Counted from the first letter of the stretch, positions 44,585 through 54,187 are shown. The stretch: 64,000 bases of DNA from Halobacteriovorax sp. JY17 (GCF_002753895.1 NZ_NJER01000002.1:496001-560000), one strand, 5' to 3'. The notes: generated by a model not told the origin, from the sequence alone. Numbers and translations are program-made.

Positions 44585-45466
44585 TTAACCCGCAAGAATT
44601 GAATTGATATGAACTTCTTTGATCTCTCCCTTTATTCCTAGGTCTTGAATCAATTGATTAAGTTCATATTTGATTTTTTCTTTTATAATTAACTTTCCTT
44701 CAATCTCAAGTGGAAATTCTGGGATGAGAGGTTCAATGGTGGTGTTGAGTTTATCTTTTATTAAGTGTCTATTATTTTCAAAATAACTTTTAATATATTT
44801 ATTAGAACTAATGAAGGTAAGGTCAATACTCAGGGTTTTTAAATTGGTAGAGTTTCCGATATAAACGGGCATGATGACATGATTAATACTGAAGCGTTTC
44901 TCATCTAATTTGTAATACCCTTTTCTCTTACTTACTTCTGTTGCATTTTCTACTTGAGACGCAGGTTCTCTCATTGAGCTATCGCTAGCTTTCTCGGAGA
45001 TCTTCTGACTTTCCTTGTATATTGTTATTGATGATAGAGTCACTGCAGTTAAAGCAAAAGTTGAACCTAGGATAAACTTTGGACTTAGATTTATTAACCA
45101 CGTCTTAAGTTTTAAAATAATAGGAGAGAAAATAAGAAGAGCGCTTAAAAGCAGTTTTCCATATTCAACTCTTCTATAGTCTACTTCTTTTGCCTTAATA
45201 ATAATTTCTACACTTTTATTTTGAATTTTATTTGCAGTTTTAAGAGTTTTATCTTTTACAATGACTGCGCTTGTTATCGCTTTTGCACCTTGGTGGCCAA
45301 TTGACTTCTTTGCATTGTCTCTTGTTTTAATAAATTGGTCTTGTCCTGAGCCAATAGTTTTCTTAATTTTATTTGGTGTTATTTTTGAAATAGCTCTGCC
45401 TAGAGCAGAAAGAATCTGTTCTATAATTGTATTTAAAAATGCTTCTATTTTGATCCAAAATTTCAA
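44585..45466 (-). CDS. FliL-like membrane protein with long N-terminal extension
   Basis: The last 120 residues have the FliL pattern: YYKLDEKRFSINHVIMPVYIG, then a strand run, an exposed helix, and the closing FPLEIEGKLIIKEKIKYELNQLI ... GIKGEIKEVHINSILAG, where FliL has its terminal TDVYFTSF-type strand. Two hydrophobic helices (LLLSALLIFSPIILKL and FILGSTFALTAVTLSSITIY) precede it, and the first 100 residues are lysine-rich. FliL supports the flagellar stator. The start codon is TTG with TAAGGAGG upstream, and a sigma28-like promoter supports a flagellar link. It is about 12 kb from motA. Confidence 0.7.
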   Translation of the reverse strand: MKFWIKIEAFLNTIIEQILSALGRAISKITPNKIKKTIGSGQDQFIKTRDNAKKSIGHQGAKAITSAVIVKDKTLKTANKIQNKSVEIIIKAKEVDYRRVEYGKLLLSALLIFSPIILKLKTWLINLSPKFILGSTFALTAVTLSSITIYKESQKISEKASDSSMREPASQVENATEVSKRKGYYKLDEKRFSINHVIMPVYIGNSTNLKTLSIDLTFISSNKYIKSYFENNRHLIKDKLNTTIEPLIPEFPLEIEGKLIIKEKIKYELNQLIQDLGIKGEIKEVHINSILAG

Positions 45467-45484
45467 AGAAGCCTCCTTAGGTAC

Positions 45485-45511
45485 CTATCGGTATATTTTC
45501 AATTACTTTTA
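45485..45511 (-). promoter_or_regulatory. Sigma28 (FliA)-like promoter of the FliL-like gene
   Basis: On the minus strand TAAAAGTA, exactly 11 bases, and ACCGATAG resemble the FliA consensus TAAAGTTT-N11-GCCGATAA (the CCGATA core and the TAAA are intact). It lies 18 bases upstream of the start, with the ribosome site between. Confidence 0.6.
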
Positions 45512-45664
45512 GGGTCTTTATTTTCTTATATGGCAGACTGTTATAGTCGGTTACTGAAAGAAAATTCCCCCTAGGGATTTATAGGTCAAAATACTTAGAT
45601 CTGCCCCCTGAAATCCGATGAGTGATATGTATTCAGAGTTTTGAATACTTAGATAACTTTAGAT

Positions 45665-46327
45665 ATGGATCGAATTATGTGGGCGATAAAATCAATACTT
45701 GTTATTTCTCTTTTACTCAACCTCTCTGGATGTGCAGAACTTCTTACAAGCAGGAGTTTTATCGATGAAATGGATAGAGAGTCGGATTCTTTTTGGGTCG
45801 CAGGTGAAGACTTTAATGTAACGGCTGGTGATAGTGGTAGAGCTCATCGAACTAGAGCAGAGATTATGAAGAGAACTCCATTAGATGGTCTCACAAAAGA
45901 AGAGATTCAAGAAAAGACTTTGCTGAGTAAAGAGCTAACAAGAAAAGTTAATGCTATGACAGATGAGGAGTACACTCAATATGTAAGTATCAGAGATAAG
46001 TTAGAAACAGACTCTGAAAAAGCTTATTACCTAAATCTTTCTAAGCACGACAGAGGTGAGTATTTGAGAACTAAGTTCTTTACTGCCTATCAAAAAGACA
46101 GTCGCTCGCCAGCGAGTCACGATTTTGGATTTAGAAGAACAAAGACTACGAAAGTCGATATGGGAATGAATAAGAATGACATTATGAAAATTTGGGGACG
46201 TCCAATGCAAGTTGATGTGGCCGGAGATCCACGCTACGAAAATGAGCGCTGGTCATTCTATGATGGTAGCCATGTGAAGCAAATTTACTTCGAAAATGGT
46301 GTTGTAAGTGGTTGGATTCTCGAATAG
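45665..46327 (+). CDS. Lipoprotein with BamE/SmpA-like C-terminus
   Basis: A 220-residue lipoprotein (signal ending LLNLSG-C, Cys about residue 23). The C-terminal 60 residues, MGMNKNDIMKIWGRPMQVDVAGDP ... NERWSFYDGSHVKQIYFENGVVSGW, match the BamE/SmpA-type fold: a G-M-xx-x-D/E-V-xx-xWG-P turn followed by a W-x-Y strand. The middle region is charged and helical. It may be an outer-membrane biogenesis factor; the exact role is unknown. A second in-frame Met lies at 45677. Confidence 0.7.
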   Translation: MDRIMWAIKSILVISLLLNLSGCAELLTSRSFIDEMDRESDSFWVAGEDFNVTAGDSGRAHRTRAEIMKRTPLDGLTKEEIQEKTLLSKELTRKVNAMTDEEYTQYVSIRDKLETDSEKAYYLNLSKHDRGEYLRTKFFTAYQKDSRSPASHDFGFRRTKTTKVDMGMNKNDIMKIWGRPMQVDVAGDPRYENERWSFYDGSHVKQIYFENGVVSGWILE

Positions 46328-46367
46328 TTATTTAAGTGAAATTTGAATGCGCAATGCGTATAATATT

Positions 46368-46393
46368 AAAGAGGCTTTGGGCCTCTTTTTTTT
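46368..46393 (+). terminator. Rho-independent terminator after the lipoprotein gene
   Basis: AAAGAGGC and GCCTCTTT form an 8-base stem with a 5-base loop, followed by a run of T residues. A strong intrinsic terminator 41 bases after the stop codon. Confidence 0.85.
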
Positions 46394-46492
46394 GCTCTAA
46401 ACTTTCCAAATGCCTCGAATTTTCCTAAGATTGGGAACCAAAAATAACGGTCAAATACATAGAATTATTCAAACAAGTTGGTGAGGTAGAAT

Positions 46493-47473
46493 ATGAGTGA
46501 TTTACTCAATAATTACACATTAGAATTTGAAAAACCTGTAAGAGATTTAGAAAATCAAATTAAAGAATTACAGGAAGCTTCTCTTCGTCCCGAAATTGAT
46601 ATTAGCAAAGAGATCAAGGCACTCCAAAAGAAAGTAAGTACGCTCATTAAAGATATTTATGCCAACCTGAGTCCTTGGGAGAGAGTGCAACTTTCAAGAC
46701 ACCCAAATCGTCCCCATACAATTGATTATATCAGTGAGATGGTTGAGGACTTTAAAGAACTTTGCGGTGATAGACATTTCGCCGACGATCCAGCCATCAT
46801 TACAGGCTTTGGTCGAATTGATGGTAGGCAAGTTGCCATTGTTGGAATTGAAAAGGGTAGAAAGACAAAAGAAAAGGTTCACCATAATTTTGGAATGCCA
46901 AGACCGGAAGGTTATAGAAAGGCCCTTCGAATTATGCAAACGGCAGGTAGATTTGGAATTCCTATTGTGACATTCATTGATACTCCAGGCGCTTATCCAG
47001 GTATAGGCGCTGAAGAAAGAGGTCAGGCCTGTGCTATCGCAGAAAACCTAGCAGAAATGTTTGATATAAAATCTCCAATTGTTTCAGTTGTCATTGGTGA
47101 AGGTGGATCGGGCGGAGCTCTTGGAATCGCCATTGCAGATAAAGTGATGATGATGGAGTACTCAATTTATTCAGTAATTTCACCAGAGTCATGCGCTTCA
47201 ATTCTTTGGGCAGATCCAAAGAAAGCAGAAGAGGCGGCGAACTCTTTAAAGCTCGTCCCTTCAAAAGCATTAGAGCTTGAAGTTGTTGATTCAGTAATTG
47301 AAGAGCCAATCGGTGGTGCCCATAAAGACAAGACGGCAGCATTTGAAATGGTTAAGAAGTCTATTTCTAAAGAACTAAAGGCACTATCGAAAGTAAGTAC
47401 TGAAAAGTTATTAGAGCAGAGATTTGAAAAATTTAGAAAAATGGGTAATCAGACAATTACTCAAGTTCAATAG
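46493..47473 (+). CDS. accA: Acetyl-CoA carboxylase carboxyltransferase subunit alpha
   Basis: With AccD it moves the carboxyl group from biotin to acetyl-CoA, starting fatty-acid synthesis. The 326-residue chain has the family's N-terminal helical part (YTLEFEKPVRDLENQIKEL), then LSPWERVQLSRHPNRPHTIDYI and the core GIPIVTFIDTPGAYPGIGAEERGQ and SVVIGEGGSGGALGIAIAD, the CoA/oxyanion glycine segments. It heads a row accA-yicC-gmk-rsh. The 'RHPxRP' motif confirms the alpha subunit. A terminator lies upstream, so it has its own promoter. Confidence 0.96.
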   Translation: MSDLLNNYTLEFEKPVRDLENQIKELQEASLRPEIDISKEIKALQKKVSTLIKDIYANLSPWERVQLSRHPNRPHTIDYISEMVEDFKELCGDRHFADDPAIITGFGRIDGRQVAIVGIEKGRKTKEKVHHNFGMPRPEGYRKALRIMQTAGRFGIPIVTFIDTPGAYPGIGAEERGQACAIAENLAEMFDIKSPIVSVVIGEGGSGGALGIAIADKVMMMEYSIYSVISPESCASILWADPKKAEEAANSLKLVPSKALELEVVDSVIEEPIGGAHKDKTAAFEMVKKSISKELKALSKVSTEKLLEQRFEKFRKMGNQTITQVQ

Positions 47474-47482
47474 GGAGCTAGC

Positions 47483-48355
47483 GTGGCCATTCAGTCAATG
47501 ACAGGATTTGGAAAAGGTGAGGCAAGTGGTGACGATTGGGTTATCACTGCTGAGATAAAGAGTGTGAATCACCGATTTAAAGATTTGCGTTTTAAGATGT
47601 CATCTCTCTTTGCTCCGATTGAAATTGATTTAAAGAATAGGCTGACAGAAGTTTTTAAACGTGGAAGCTTTGATATTTATATCAATTACAAAAAGGCCGA
47701 AGGAAAAACCAAGTTTGATGATATTGATGAGGAGAAGGTTTCTCTTTTTCTTGGGAAAATTTCAAAAATAGTGAAGAATCAGGGGTTGGATTTAGCTATT
47801 TCTCCGAGCGAGTTTCTAAGACAAGATTTTTATAAGGATCTAGATGACTCTAGTGAAGAGAGTTTTGATCTAGCGAGAACGGCCTTTGTTAATGCAATGG
47901 AGTCTCTTAAGGAATCTAGATTATCTGAGGGAGATAAGATGTTAAAAGTCATCAAGTCTCACAAGGAACAATTTGAGAAGCATTATTCTGTGATTGTCGG
48001 TCTAGCTGATACTTTTCAGGAGAATGTCGAAGAGAGGCTTAGAAAGAGGTTTCAGGACTTTTCAGAAGAGCTAGGAGTTGATGAACCAAGATTTCTTCAG
48101 GAAGTCGTTTATTATTTAGAGAAAATGGATGTTCATGAGGAAATAAATAGAATTGCGGCTCACCTTGAGAAGTTAGATTCTATTTTGGTTAATGGCGGAG
48201 AGATTGGAAGACAGCTTGATTTTCTTATTCAGGAGCTGAATAGGGAAACAAATACCATAGGTTCAAAATCTTCTCTAAAGGAAATCTCTGATAATGTCGT
48301 TCAGATGAAAGTACAATTAGAAAAAATTAGAGAACAGGGCTTAAATTTAGAGTAA
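47483..48355 (+). CDS. yicC: YicC-family endoribonuclease
   Basis: The 290-residue protein starts MAIQSMTGFGKG with a GTG codon and an AGGGAG site; the SMTGFG start is a hallmark of YicC. The C-terminal half has the DUF1732 pattern VDEPRFLQEVVYYLEKMDVHEEINRIAAHLEKL and ends REQGLNLE. YicC of E. coli has been reported as an RNase acting with PNPase on the sRNA RyhB. It lies between accA and gmk, a common arrangement. Confidence 0.92.
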   Translation: MAIQSMTGFGKGEASGDDWVITAEIKSVNHRFKDLRFKMSSLFAPIEIDLKNRLTEVFKRGSFDIYINYKKAEGKTKFDDIDEEKVSLFLGKISKIVKNQGLDLAISPSEFLRQDFYKDLDDSSEESFDLARTAFVNAMESLKESRLSEGDKMLKVIKSHKEQFEKHYSVIVGLADTFQENVEERLRKRFQDFSEELGVDEPRFLQEVVYYLEKMDVHEEINRIAAHLEKLDSILVNGGEIGRQLDFLIQELNRETNTIGSKSSLKEISDNVVQMKVQLEKIREQGLNLE

Positions 48356-48357
48356 GT

Positions 48358-48924
48358 ATGAGTATTGGTAAGATTATTGTTATTGTTGCACCTTCGGGAA
48401 CTGGAAAATCTACTTTAATTAAAAAAGTTAAAGCAGAATTTTCTGAATTATTAGAGTCTGTCTCTTATACCACTCGTGGAATACGAGAAGGTGAAGAGAA
48501 TGGTGTTGCTTATAATTTTATTGATGAGAAAACTTTTTTAAAAATGAAAGATGATAATGAGTTTTTGGAGTGGGCCAAGGTTCATTCTAATTACTACGGG
48601 ACCTCTAAGAAATTTGTGGAAGGGGAACTTGAGAAAGGAAAGAAGCTCTTGTTTGATCTTGATGTTCAAGGGGCCGATTCCTTTAAAGCCTATTTTGGAG
48701 ATAGGGCGCAGATTATCTTTATTGCGCCACCATCTATTTTGGAGCTTGAAAAAAGGTTACGTGGACGAGGAACAGATAGTACTGGTGTTATTAATCTCAG
48801 ACTTGAAAATGCAAAGAGAGAAGTTCTTAGAAAAGATGATTACGACTTCTGTGTAAAAAACGAAGAACTCGATGTGGCATTCGAAGATCTTAAAAATACG
48901 ATTACAAAAATATTAAATTCATAA
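48358..48924 (+). CDS. gmk: Guanylate kinase
   Basis: Phosphorylates GMP to GDP. P-loop APSGTGKSTL, GMP-binding SYTTRGIREGEENGVAYNF and the YGTS segment, and IFIAPPSILELEKRLRGRGTDS, the lid. 188 residues is a normal size. The start is 2 bases after the yicC stop. Joining gmk to an RSH gene is a common bacterial linkage in guanine-nucleotide metabolism; the usual rpoZ in between is absent here. Confidence 0.96.
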   Translation: MSIGKIIVIVAPSGTGKSTLIKKVKAEFSELLESVSYTTRGIREGEENGVAYNFIDEKTFLKMKDDNEFLEWAKVHSNYYGTSKKFVEGELEKGKKLLFDLDVQGADSFKAYFGDRAQIIFIAPPSILELEKRLRGRGTDSTGVINLRLENAKREVLRKDDYDFCVKNEELDVAFEDLKNTITKILNS

Positions 48925-48937
48925 GGTACTAAAACAA

Positions 48938-51127
48938 ATGTTTCACCGCTTAGACTTCTCACATGAAAGAGACTTAAATATTGATGAATTAGCAAAGAGG
49001 ATGGAAGCCTATTATCCTGATGCTGACTTTGCTTTACTTAAGAAAGCTTATTACTTTGCTGAGAAATCACACAAGGGACAAATGAGAAGCTCTGGAGAAG
49101 AGTATATCATTCATCCACTTAATGTTGCTGGAACACTTGTTAAGCTTAGAATGGATATGGAAAGTGTTATTGCAGGTCTTTTACACGATGTCGTAGAAGA
49201 TTGTGATGTGACACCAGAGGAAATAGAGAAAGAATTCTCTCCTGAGATCGCTCAAATTGTTGTAGGTCTTACAAAAATTTCAAAAATCAAATTTAAAACT
49301 AAAGAAGAGTCTCAAGCTGAAAACTTTCGTAAGATGGTTGTCGCTATGGCGAAAGACTTACGAGTTATTATCGTAAAACTTTCGGATAGAATGCATAATA
49401 TGAGAACTCTTCAATATGTTTCTGATGAGAAGCAAAGAAAGATTGCAACAGAAACGTTGGAAATCTATGTTCCTCTTGCAAGTCGTTTAGGTATTAACTC
49501 TGTAAAGGGTGAGCTTGAAGATCTCTGCCTTAGGTTTATGAAGCCTGAGATTTACTATCGTCTCGCTGAAAAAGTTGCGATGAAGAAGTCTGAAAGAGAT
49601 ATCTACATCAGAGAAACAATTGATGTAATTAAAGAAAAACTTCTAGAATACTCAGTAAAAAGTGATGTTAAGGGACGCTCAAAGCACTTCTATTCTATCT
49701 ATAAGAAAATGAATGCAAGGGGAGTGGATTTTGAACAAATTCAAGATGTCCTTGCTTTTAGATTAATTGTTGGAAATATCACTGAGTGCTACAAGTCTCT
49801 TGGTATTATCCATTCTTCTTTCACGCCAATTCCAGGTAGATTTAAAGACTACATAGCTATTCCAAAAGTAAATAATTACCAATCACTTCATACTACTGTG
49901 ATTGGGCCAAAGGCCGAGAGGATTGAGATTCAAATTAGAACTCAAGAGATGGATGAAATTGCTGAAAGAGGTATTGCTGCTCACTGGAAGTATAAAGAAG
50001 GAAAGAATGCCTTCGCTAAGAAGCTTGATTGGGTTCAAGAGCTCTTAGAATTCAATTCAAGTGTCGATAATAATGACGACTTCATGGACGTTATTAAGAA
50101 TGATCTAGATGTCGGTGGGGTCTTTGTTTTTACTCCTGACGGAGATGTACGTGAATTAAGATATGGGGCAACTCCACTTGATTTTGCTTACGCTGTTCAC
50201 ACTGAAATTGGGCATAAGTGCGTAGGAGCTAAGGTTAATAGCCGAATGGTTCCTCTTCGCTATACTCTTAAGTCTGGTGATACTGTTGAAATTCTAACGA
50301 GTAAGTCTCAAACACCAAATAAAGATTGGATTAATGTTGTTAAGTCTTCAAAAGCAAAACAGAAGATTAAGCAGTGGTTATTAAAAGTTGAAAGAGATAA
50401 GAATAAAGAAGTTGGAAAAGAGATCTTAGAAAAGGCCTTCAGAGTTGTGGGAACATCGATGAAGAATGCTTTTAAACTTAATGAAGTATCAAAAGTTTTA
50501 AAGTCTCTAGGTGTTTCAAATGAAGACGATCTGATTATAAATGTTGGGGCAGGTAAGTTTACGGCCAAGCAAGTTGTTGAAGAGTTTCCTTCTTTAAAGA
50601 AAAATGAAGACGATAAAGCAATTAGTGAGCTAGATGAAATTGATAGCTTCTCTCAAAAGCTTTCAAAAACAGCTAGAAAGAAATCTAATAAAGATAATGC
50701 TGTCATTGTCGATGGCATGAACGATGTCATGGTGAGAATGGCCCGTTGTTGTAATCCAATTCCAGGTGATCCAATCACTGGATATATTACTAGGGGTAGA
50801 GGGATCACTGTTCACACGACTAAGTGTAATAGAGTTGACTCTGCAGAAATCGGAAGAAGTGTCCAAGTTGAGTGGAATTCAGAGTTTTCATTTAAACATC
50901 CTGTAAATATCAGAGTGATAACTCATGACAAGCCGGGGATACTATCTCAAATCTCTAAGAATATTAATAATATAGGTGTCAATATTAGATCAGCTTTGGC
51001 TAAATCATTACCTGACAGGAAGGGTAGCTTTATCTTTGAAGTAGAGGTAAGAGACTTTTCTGAATTAATAAAAACAATTAATTGTGTAGAATCTGTGGAA
51101 GAAGTGATTTCTGTGGATAGGGTATAA
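48938..51127 (+). CDS. Bifunctional (p)ppGpp synthetase/hydrolase (RSH, SpoT/Rel type)
   Basis: Makes and degrades the stringent alarmone. The 729-residue chain has the intact HD hydrolase domain (HKGQMRSSGEEYIIHP, GLLHDVVEDCD near residue 83, KLSDRMHNMRTL), the synthetase domain (RSKHFYSIYKKM, GRFKDYIAIPKVNNYQSLHTTV and EIQIRT), then TGS (VFVFTPDGDVREL), a helical/zinc-finger part (RMARCCNPIPGDPITGYITRGRG) and a C-terminal ACT. The RFKD motif is the RxKD form typical of bifunctional enzymes. It follows gmk by 13 bases. Confidence 0.96.
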   Translation: MFHRLDFSHERDLNIDELAKRMEAYYPDADFALLKKAYYFAEKSHKGQMRSSGEEYIIHPLNVAGTLVKLRMDMESVIAGLLHDVVEDCDVTPEEIEKEFSPEIAQIVVGLTKISKIKFKTKEESQAENFRKMVVAMAKDLRVIIVKLSDRMHNMRTLQYVSDEKQRKIATETLEIYVPLASRLGINSVKGELEDLCLRFMKPEIYYRLAEKVAMKKSERDIYIRETIDVIKEKLLEYSVKSDVKGRSKHFYSIYKKMNARGVDFEQIQDVLAFRLIVGNITECYKSLGIIHSSFTPIPGRFKDYIAIPKVNNYQSLHTTVIGPKAERIEIQIRTQEMDEIAERGIAAHWKYKEGKNAFAKKLDWVQELLEFNSSVDNNDDFMDVIKNDLDVGGVFVFTPDGDVRELRYGATPLDFAYAVHTEIGHKCVGAKVNSRMVPLRYTLKSGDTVEILTSKSQTPNKDWINVVKSSKAKQKIKQWLLKVERDKNKEVGKEILEKAFRVVGTSMKNAFKLNEVSKVLKSLGVSNEDDLIINVGAGKFTAKQVVEEFPSLKKNEDDKAISELDEIDSFSQKLSKTARKKSNKDNAVIVDGMNDVMVRMARCCNPIPGDPITGYITRGRGITVHTTKCNRVDSAEIGRSVQVEWNSEFSFKHPVNIRVITHDKPGILSQISKNINNIGVNIRSALAKSLPDRKGSFIFEVEVRDFSELIKTINCVESVEEVISVDRV

Positions 51128-51179
51128 GAGAAGAATTTTCCGGAGATAATTCCTTATCGTTTTCATGTAGAATATTTCT

Positions 51180-51782
51180 ATGGAAAATGTTGATAATCCA
51201 AATTCATTAAAAATATCTAAAAGAAAACTTCGAGGAAGAGAGCTCTTTGCAACTCTTCCAAACTCTAGTTTGGAAGAAGGATTATCTAAAACGGCAAATG
51301 AATCTCTAGTAAAAGAATCAGCAATTAGTGTCCAGGAAGAGACTATTGAAGGGTTGAGTAGTGATATTAGCCAACTTGAAGAAATTAGAGAAAAAGAACT
51401 AGCATACTCAATGAAGCTTAAGAATAAAATTCAAGAAAATAAAGAGCAAATTGAAATTTTGCAATTCAAATTTGATAAAATTAAAGAAAGTTATATAAAT
51501 CTTGAAAAAGTTAATCAAGATTATCAGAAAGAACTTATTGTTCTTGAGGCCACTAGATCTAAGAAAGAAAGTAGTTTAAGATTGCTTGAAAATCAGCACA
51601 AGGACTTGAGTGCATCTATCATATCGCTTCGAAATAGAAAAAGAAAAATAACTGATGAAAAGAATAATATTAGTTTGAAACTAGTAAAAGAAGAGAAGTC
51701 CGTACAGAAACTGATGCTTGTTATTGATGAGGATGAAGAGCAAAATGTCTTAAGTTTCCTTCCTCCTGTTCCTGGATTATAG
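51180..51782 (+). CDS. Coiled-coil protein of unknown function
   Basis: A 200-residue protein with an N-terminal stretch of low order (LKISKRKLRGRELFATLPNSSLEEG) followed by long heptad-like coils from about residue 55 to 185 and the tail NVLSFLPPVPGL. No membrane segment or signal. It is 53 bases from the rsh stop and 80 bases before a larger coiled-coil gene with the same character, so the two may act together. No ribosome site is near the ATG; the TAGAAT box (51168-51173) suggests it may be leaderless. Function unknown. Confidence 0.65.
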   Translation: MENVDNPNSLKISKRKLRGRELFATLPNSSLEEGLSKTANESLVKESAISVQEETIEGLSSDISQLEEIREKELAYSMKLKNKIQENKEQIEILQFKFDKIKESYINLEKVNQDYQKELIVLEATRSKKESSLRLLENQHKDLSASIISLRNRKRKITDEKNNISLKLVKEEKSVQKLMLVIDEDEEQNVLSFLPPVPGL

Positions 51783-51862
51783 CCTCCTTTATACCCGATA
51801 AATATTGCCCGTACTGTTTTTTTACAGCATGAAATGAGAAAATAAATAGAGGATTTTTCCTT

Positions 51863-54187
51863 GTGTATAAACTCGTTTTCTTGAGAGAAGAAATGAAAAG
51901 TATAAAAATTATTGTAGCTAAGAAATGTCTCGATTCAATTATGAAGTCTCACCTTGACTCGAGGGAGAAAGAAGCTCAACGGAGAGTGGTTGGCCTACAG
52001 GGAAAGGATAGACTAACTGAAACGTATAGAGCTATTTCTAGTGATATTGTATCTCTCAGGGAAGAAATCAATAAATTACTTACGAGTAATAATAATTTAA
52101 GAGAAGCAAACTTTAGTTTAGAAGGAAAGGTAAATAGAGTATTTGATCAACTAATTGTTGAAAATAAAAAGCTGGAAGTAGAGAAAGAAAGTTCAAGAAC
52201 CTTAAGCAGTAGAGAAGCTGAGCTCATTCGAGAAAAGGCTAATGTTGAAAATGAAATTAAAAAAATAACTAATGAAAGATCAGATCTTTTAGATTTAAAA
52301 AGACAACTTGAGAGCAATATTAAAACTATCGAAGAAGAAACAAAAGAGCTTGAAAAGCATTCTTTAACCATTCAAAAAGATAGCAATTTTGCAAGAGAGA
52401 CTTTTAATAAAGTAGAAAGTCGCTTCGAACAGAAAAGAACAATACTGGAAGTGAAAAGAAAAGAAAGAGAAGCTCAGAATCTATACCTATCTGAAATTGA
52501 AAAGGAATTAGCATCTCTTGAAAGTCGGTATGAAGAAATAGAGGATCAGTCAGTAGAAGCCAAGCTTGATCTTGAAAGAATTATCGAATCACAAGAGAAA
52601 GTCTCCAGTGATTTAAAAGCAATCAAAATCGACGCTTTGAAGGTTGAGGTGGAGATTGAAGATTGTTTAGAATTGATTTCAAACCAAAGTAAGAAAGAAG
52701 AAAATTTAAAGAGCGAATATTTAAAAAATAAAAATGATCTTGAAGAAAGAAGAGAGACTCTAAGAGCGGATAGAGAAAAACTAGATGATGTGAAAAAAAT
52801 AGTCGAAGAAAAAAATAGTGAACTGTCACAGCTTCAGGTTGAGCTTGAAGGGTTGAAAGCTGACGGAGTTAAAGTTAATAATGATCTTAGAAAAAAACGA
52901 AAAGAGCTTGAAGAAGTTGAGAATGCCAAGACGTTGTTAGTTTCCAAAATAAATGATCAAGATAAATTCATTAGGGTACTGAAGGAAGAATCTTCTAAAG
53001 TTTTAAGTGAAGTTGAAAATACTCAGGAGATATATAATTCTAAGCTTGAAAAGTATGAGGAAAATGAAAAACTCTTGATTGACCTTCGTAAAATTAAGGA
53101 TTGCGCTAGATCGAAAATAGAAAAAGAGAAGCAATCATTAGAGAAGATGGAAGTAAGGGGCTTGAAGACCTCTAGAGCGATTGAAAGCTTAGAGCAGGAG
53201 AATATTCTATTAGAGGGGAAGTTAGATTCACTGAGAAATACTAAAATATCATTGGAGACAAAAGTTCATAGTGTTACGGCGAGCTATGAAGAAGAGAGAG
53301 CTCAAAAATCAAAGAATCAGAAAGATATAACTATTTATGAAATAGAGATCGCTGAACTTAAGTCATCATTAAAATCAATAGAAGAGCAAAGGAATGCTTT
53401 TCAAGAGGAATATGAAAGAACTTGTGATGAATTGAATTCTTCAGTTTATTCTGTTGATATGATTAAAAATAGTATTGAAGAGAGAAAAGCTGATGTTGAA
53501 TGCTTACAGCAAAGGACTAATGGGGCAGAAGAAGAAATTAAGTTGAAAGAGAATGAGTTGAAAAGAATGAAGAGAGATCATTGTTCAACAGAAATTAGCC
53601 TTAAAGAGATGGAAGAGAATTACGGTAAAGTTGAGAAGGACTTAGTCGCACTTGAGAAAAGTGTGGAGAGAGAAGCTGGAAAATATAAAAATATAAAGAA
53701 TATCTATGTAGAAAAGAAGAGAATGTTTGAAAAGGCTCAAGAGCGAAAGACGTCTCTAGATAAGCTTCTTTCGAGGACTCGGAAAGTTGTAGTGACTGCA
53801 AATGACACTATTGTTGAGTTGCAAGAGCGAAACAATGCTGTCCTTGCCGAAAATGAAGCTAATGCCAAAGTTTATTCTGAAATGAATAAATCTCTAGCAA
53901 GGAAAAAGAGAGAGTTTAAAAATCTTACAGAAGAAAGTGAAGCTAATAACTTAAGAAAGCAAGAGCTTGAAATTAAGAATAAGAAAGTGAGAGAAGAGCT
54001 TGCTGAAATTGATGTTTATCTCGCTGTTGAGAAGACAAAGACCTCTAGGAATAACGATACTTCTAAGCTTGAAAAAAATAATGGCGAGCTTAGAAGAGAA
54101 TTAGAGCGAAAAGAGAGAGAGCTTGCTGACTTGATAGAGTCTCGTGGACCTCAGAAAGTGATTAGAAGAAAATCTGGAATATGTTAA
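51863..54187 (+). CDS. Long coiled-coil protein of unknown function
   Basis: A 774-residue protein that is almost wholly coiled coil from residue about 50 to 765 (repeated E/K/L heptads such as NNLREANFSLEGKVNRVFDQL), with low complexity and no membrane or enzymatic domain, and a short positive tail (KVIRRKSGIC). It is long enough to span a large distance in the cytoplasm. The start GTG at 51863 has AGAGGA 9 bases upstream; ATG at 51893 is an alternative. It is convergent with the minus-strand Mot operon. SMC- or CcrP-like structural roles are possible but unproved. Confidence 0.65.
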   Translation: MYKLVFLREEMKSIKIIVAKKCLDSIMKSHLDSREKEAQRRVVGLQGKDRLTETYRAISSDIVSLREEINKLLTSNNNLREANFSLEGKVNRVFDQLIVENKKLEVEKESSRTLSSREAELIREKANVENEIKKITNERSDLLDLKRQLESNIKTIEEETKELEKHSLTIQKDSNFARETFNKVESRFEQKRTILEVKRKEREAQNLYLSEIEKELASLESRYEEIEDQSVEAKLDLERIIESQEKVSSDLKAIKIDALKVEVEIEDCLELISNQSKKEENLKSEYLKNKNDLEERRETLRADREKLDDVKKIVEEKNSELSQLQVELEGLKADGVKVNNDLRKKRKELEEVENAKTLLVSKINDQDKFIRVLKEESSKVLSEVENTQEIYNSKLEKYEENEKLLIDLRKIKDCARSKIEKEKQSLEKMEVRGLKTSRAIESLEQENILLEGKLDSLRNTKISLETKVHSVTASYEEERAQKSKNQKDITIYEIEIAELKSSLKSIEEQRNAFQEEYERTCDELNSSVYSVDMIKNSIEERKADVECLQQRTNGAEEEIKLKENELKRMKRDHCSTEISLKEMEENYGKVEKDLVALEKSVEREAGKYKNIKNIYVEKKRMFEKAQERKTSLDKLLSRTRKVVVTANDTIVELQERNNAVLAENEANAKVYSEMNKSLARKKREFKNLTEESEANNLRKQELEIKNKKVREELAEIDVYLAVEKTKTSRNNDTSKLEKNNGELRRELERKERELADLIESRGPQKVIRRKSGIC

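Noticed and set aside
45261-45512. Plus-strand 83-codon ORF at the FliL-like gene's 5' end
   Set aside because: Antisense shadow that runs through the sigma28-like promoter; no ribosome site.
51863-54187. Long coiled-coil protein as SMC or RecN
   Set aside because: No Walker A/B motifs or hinge domain are present.
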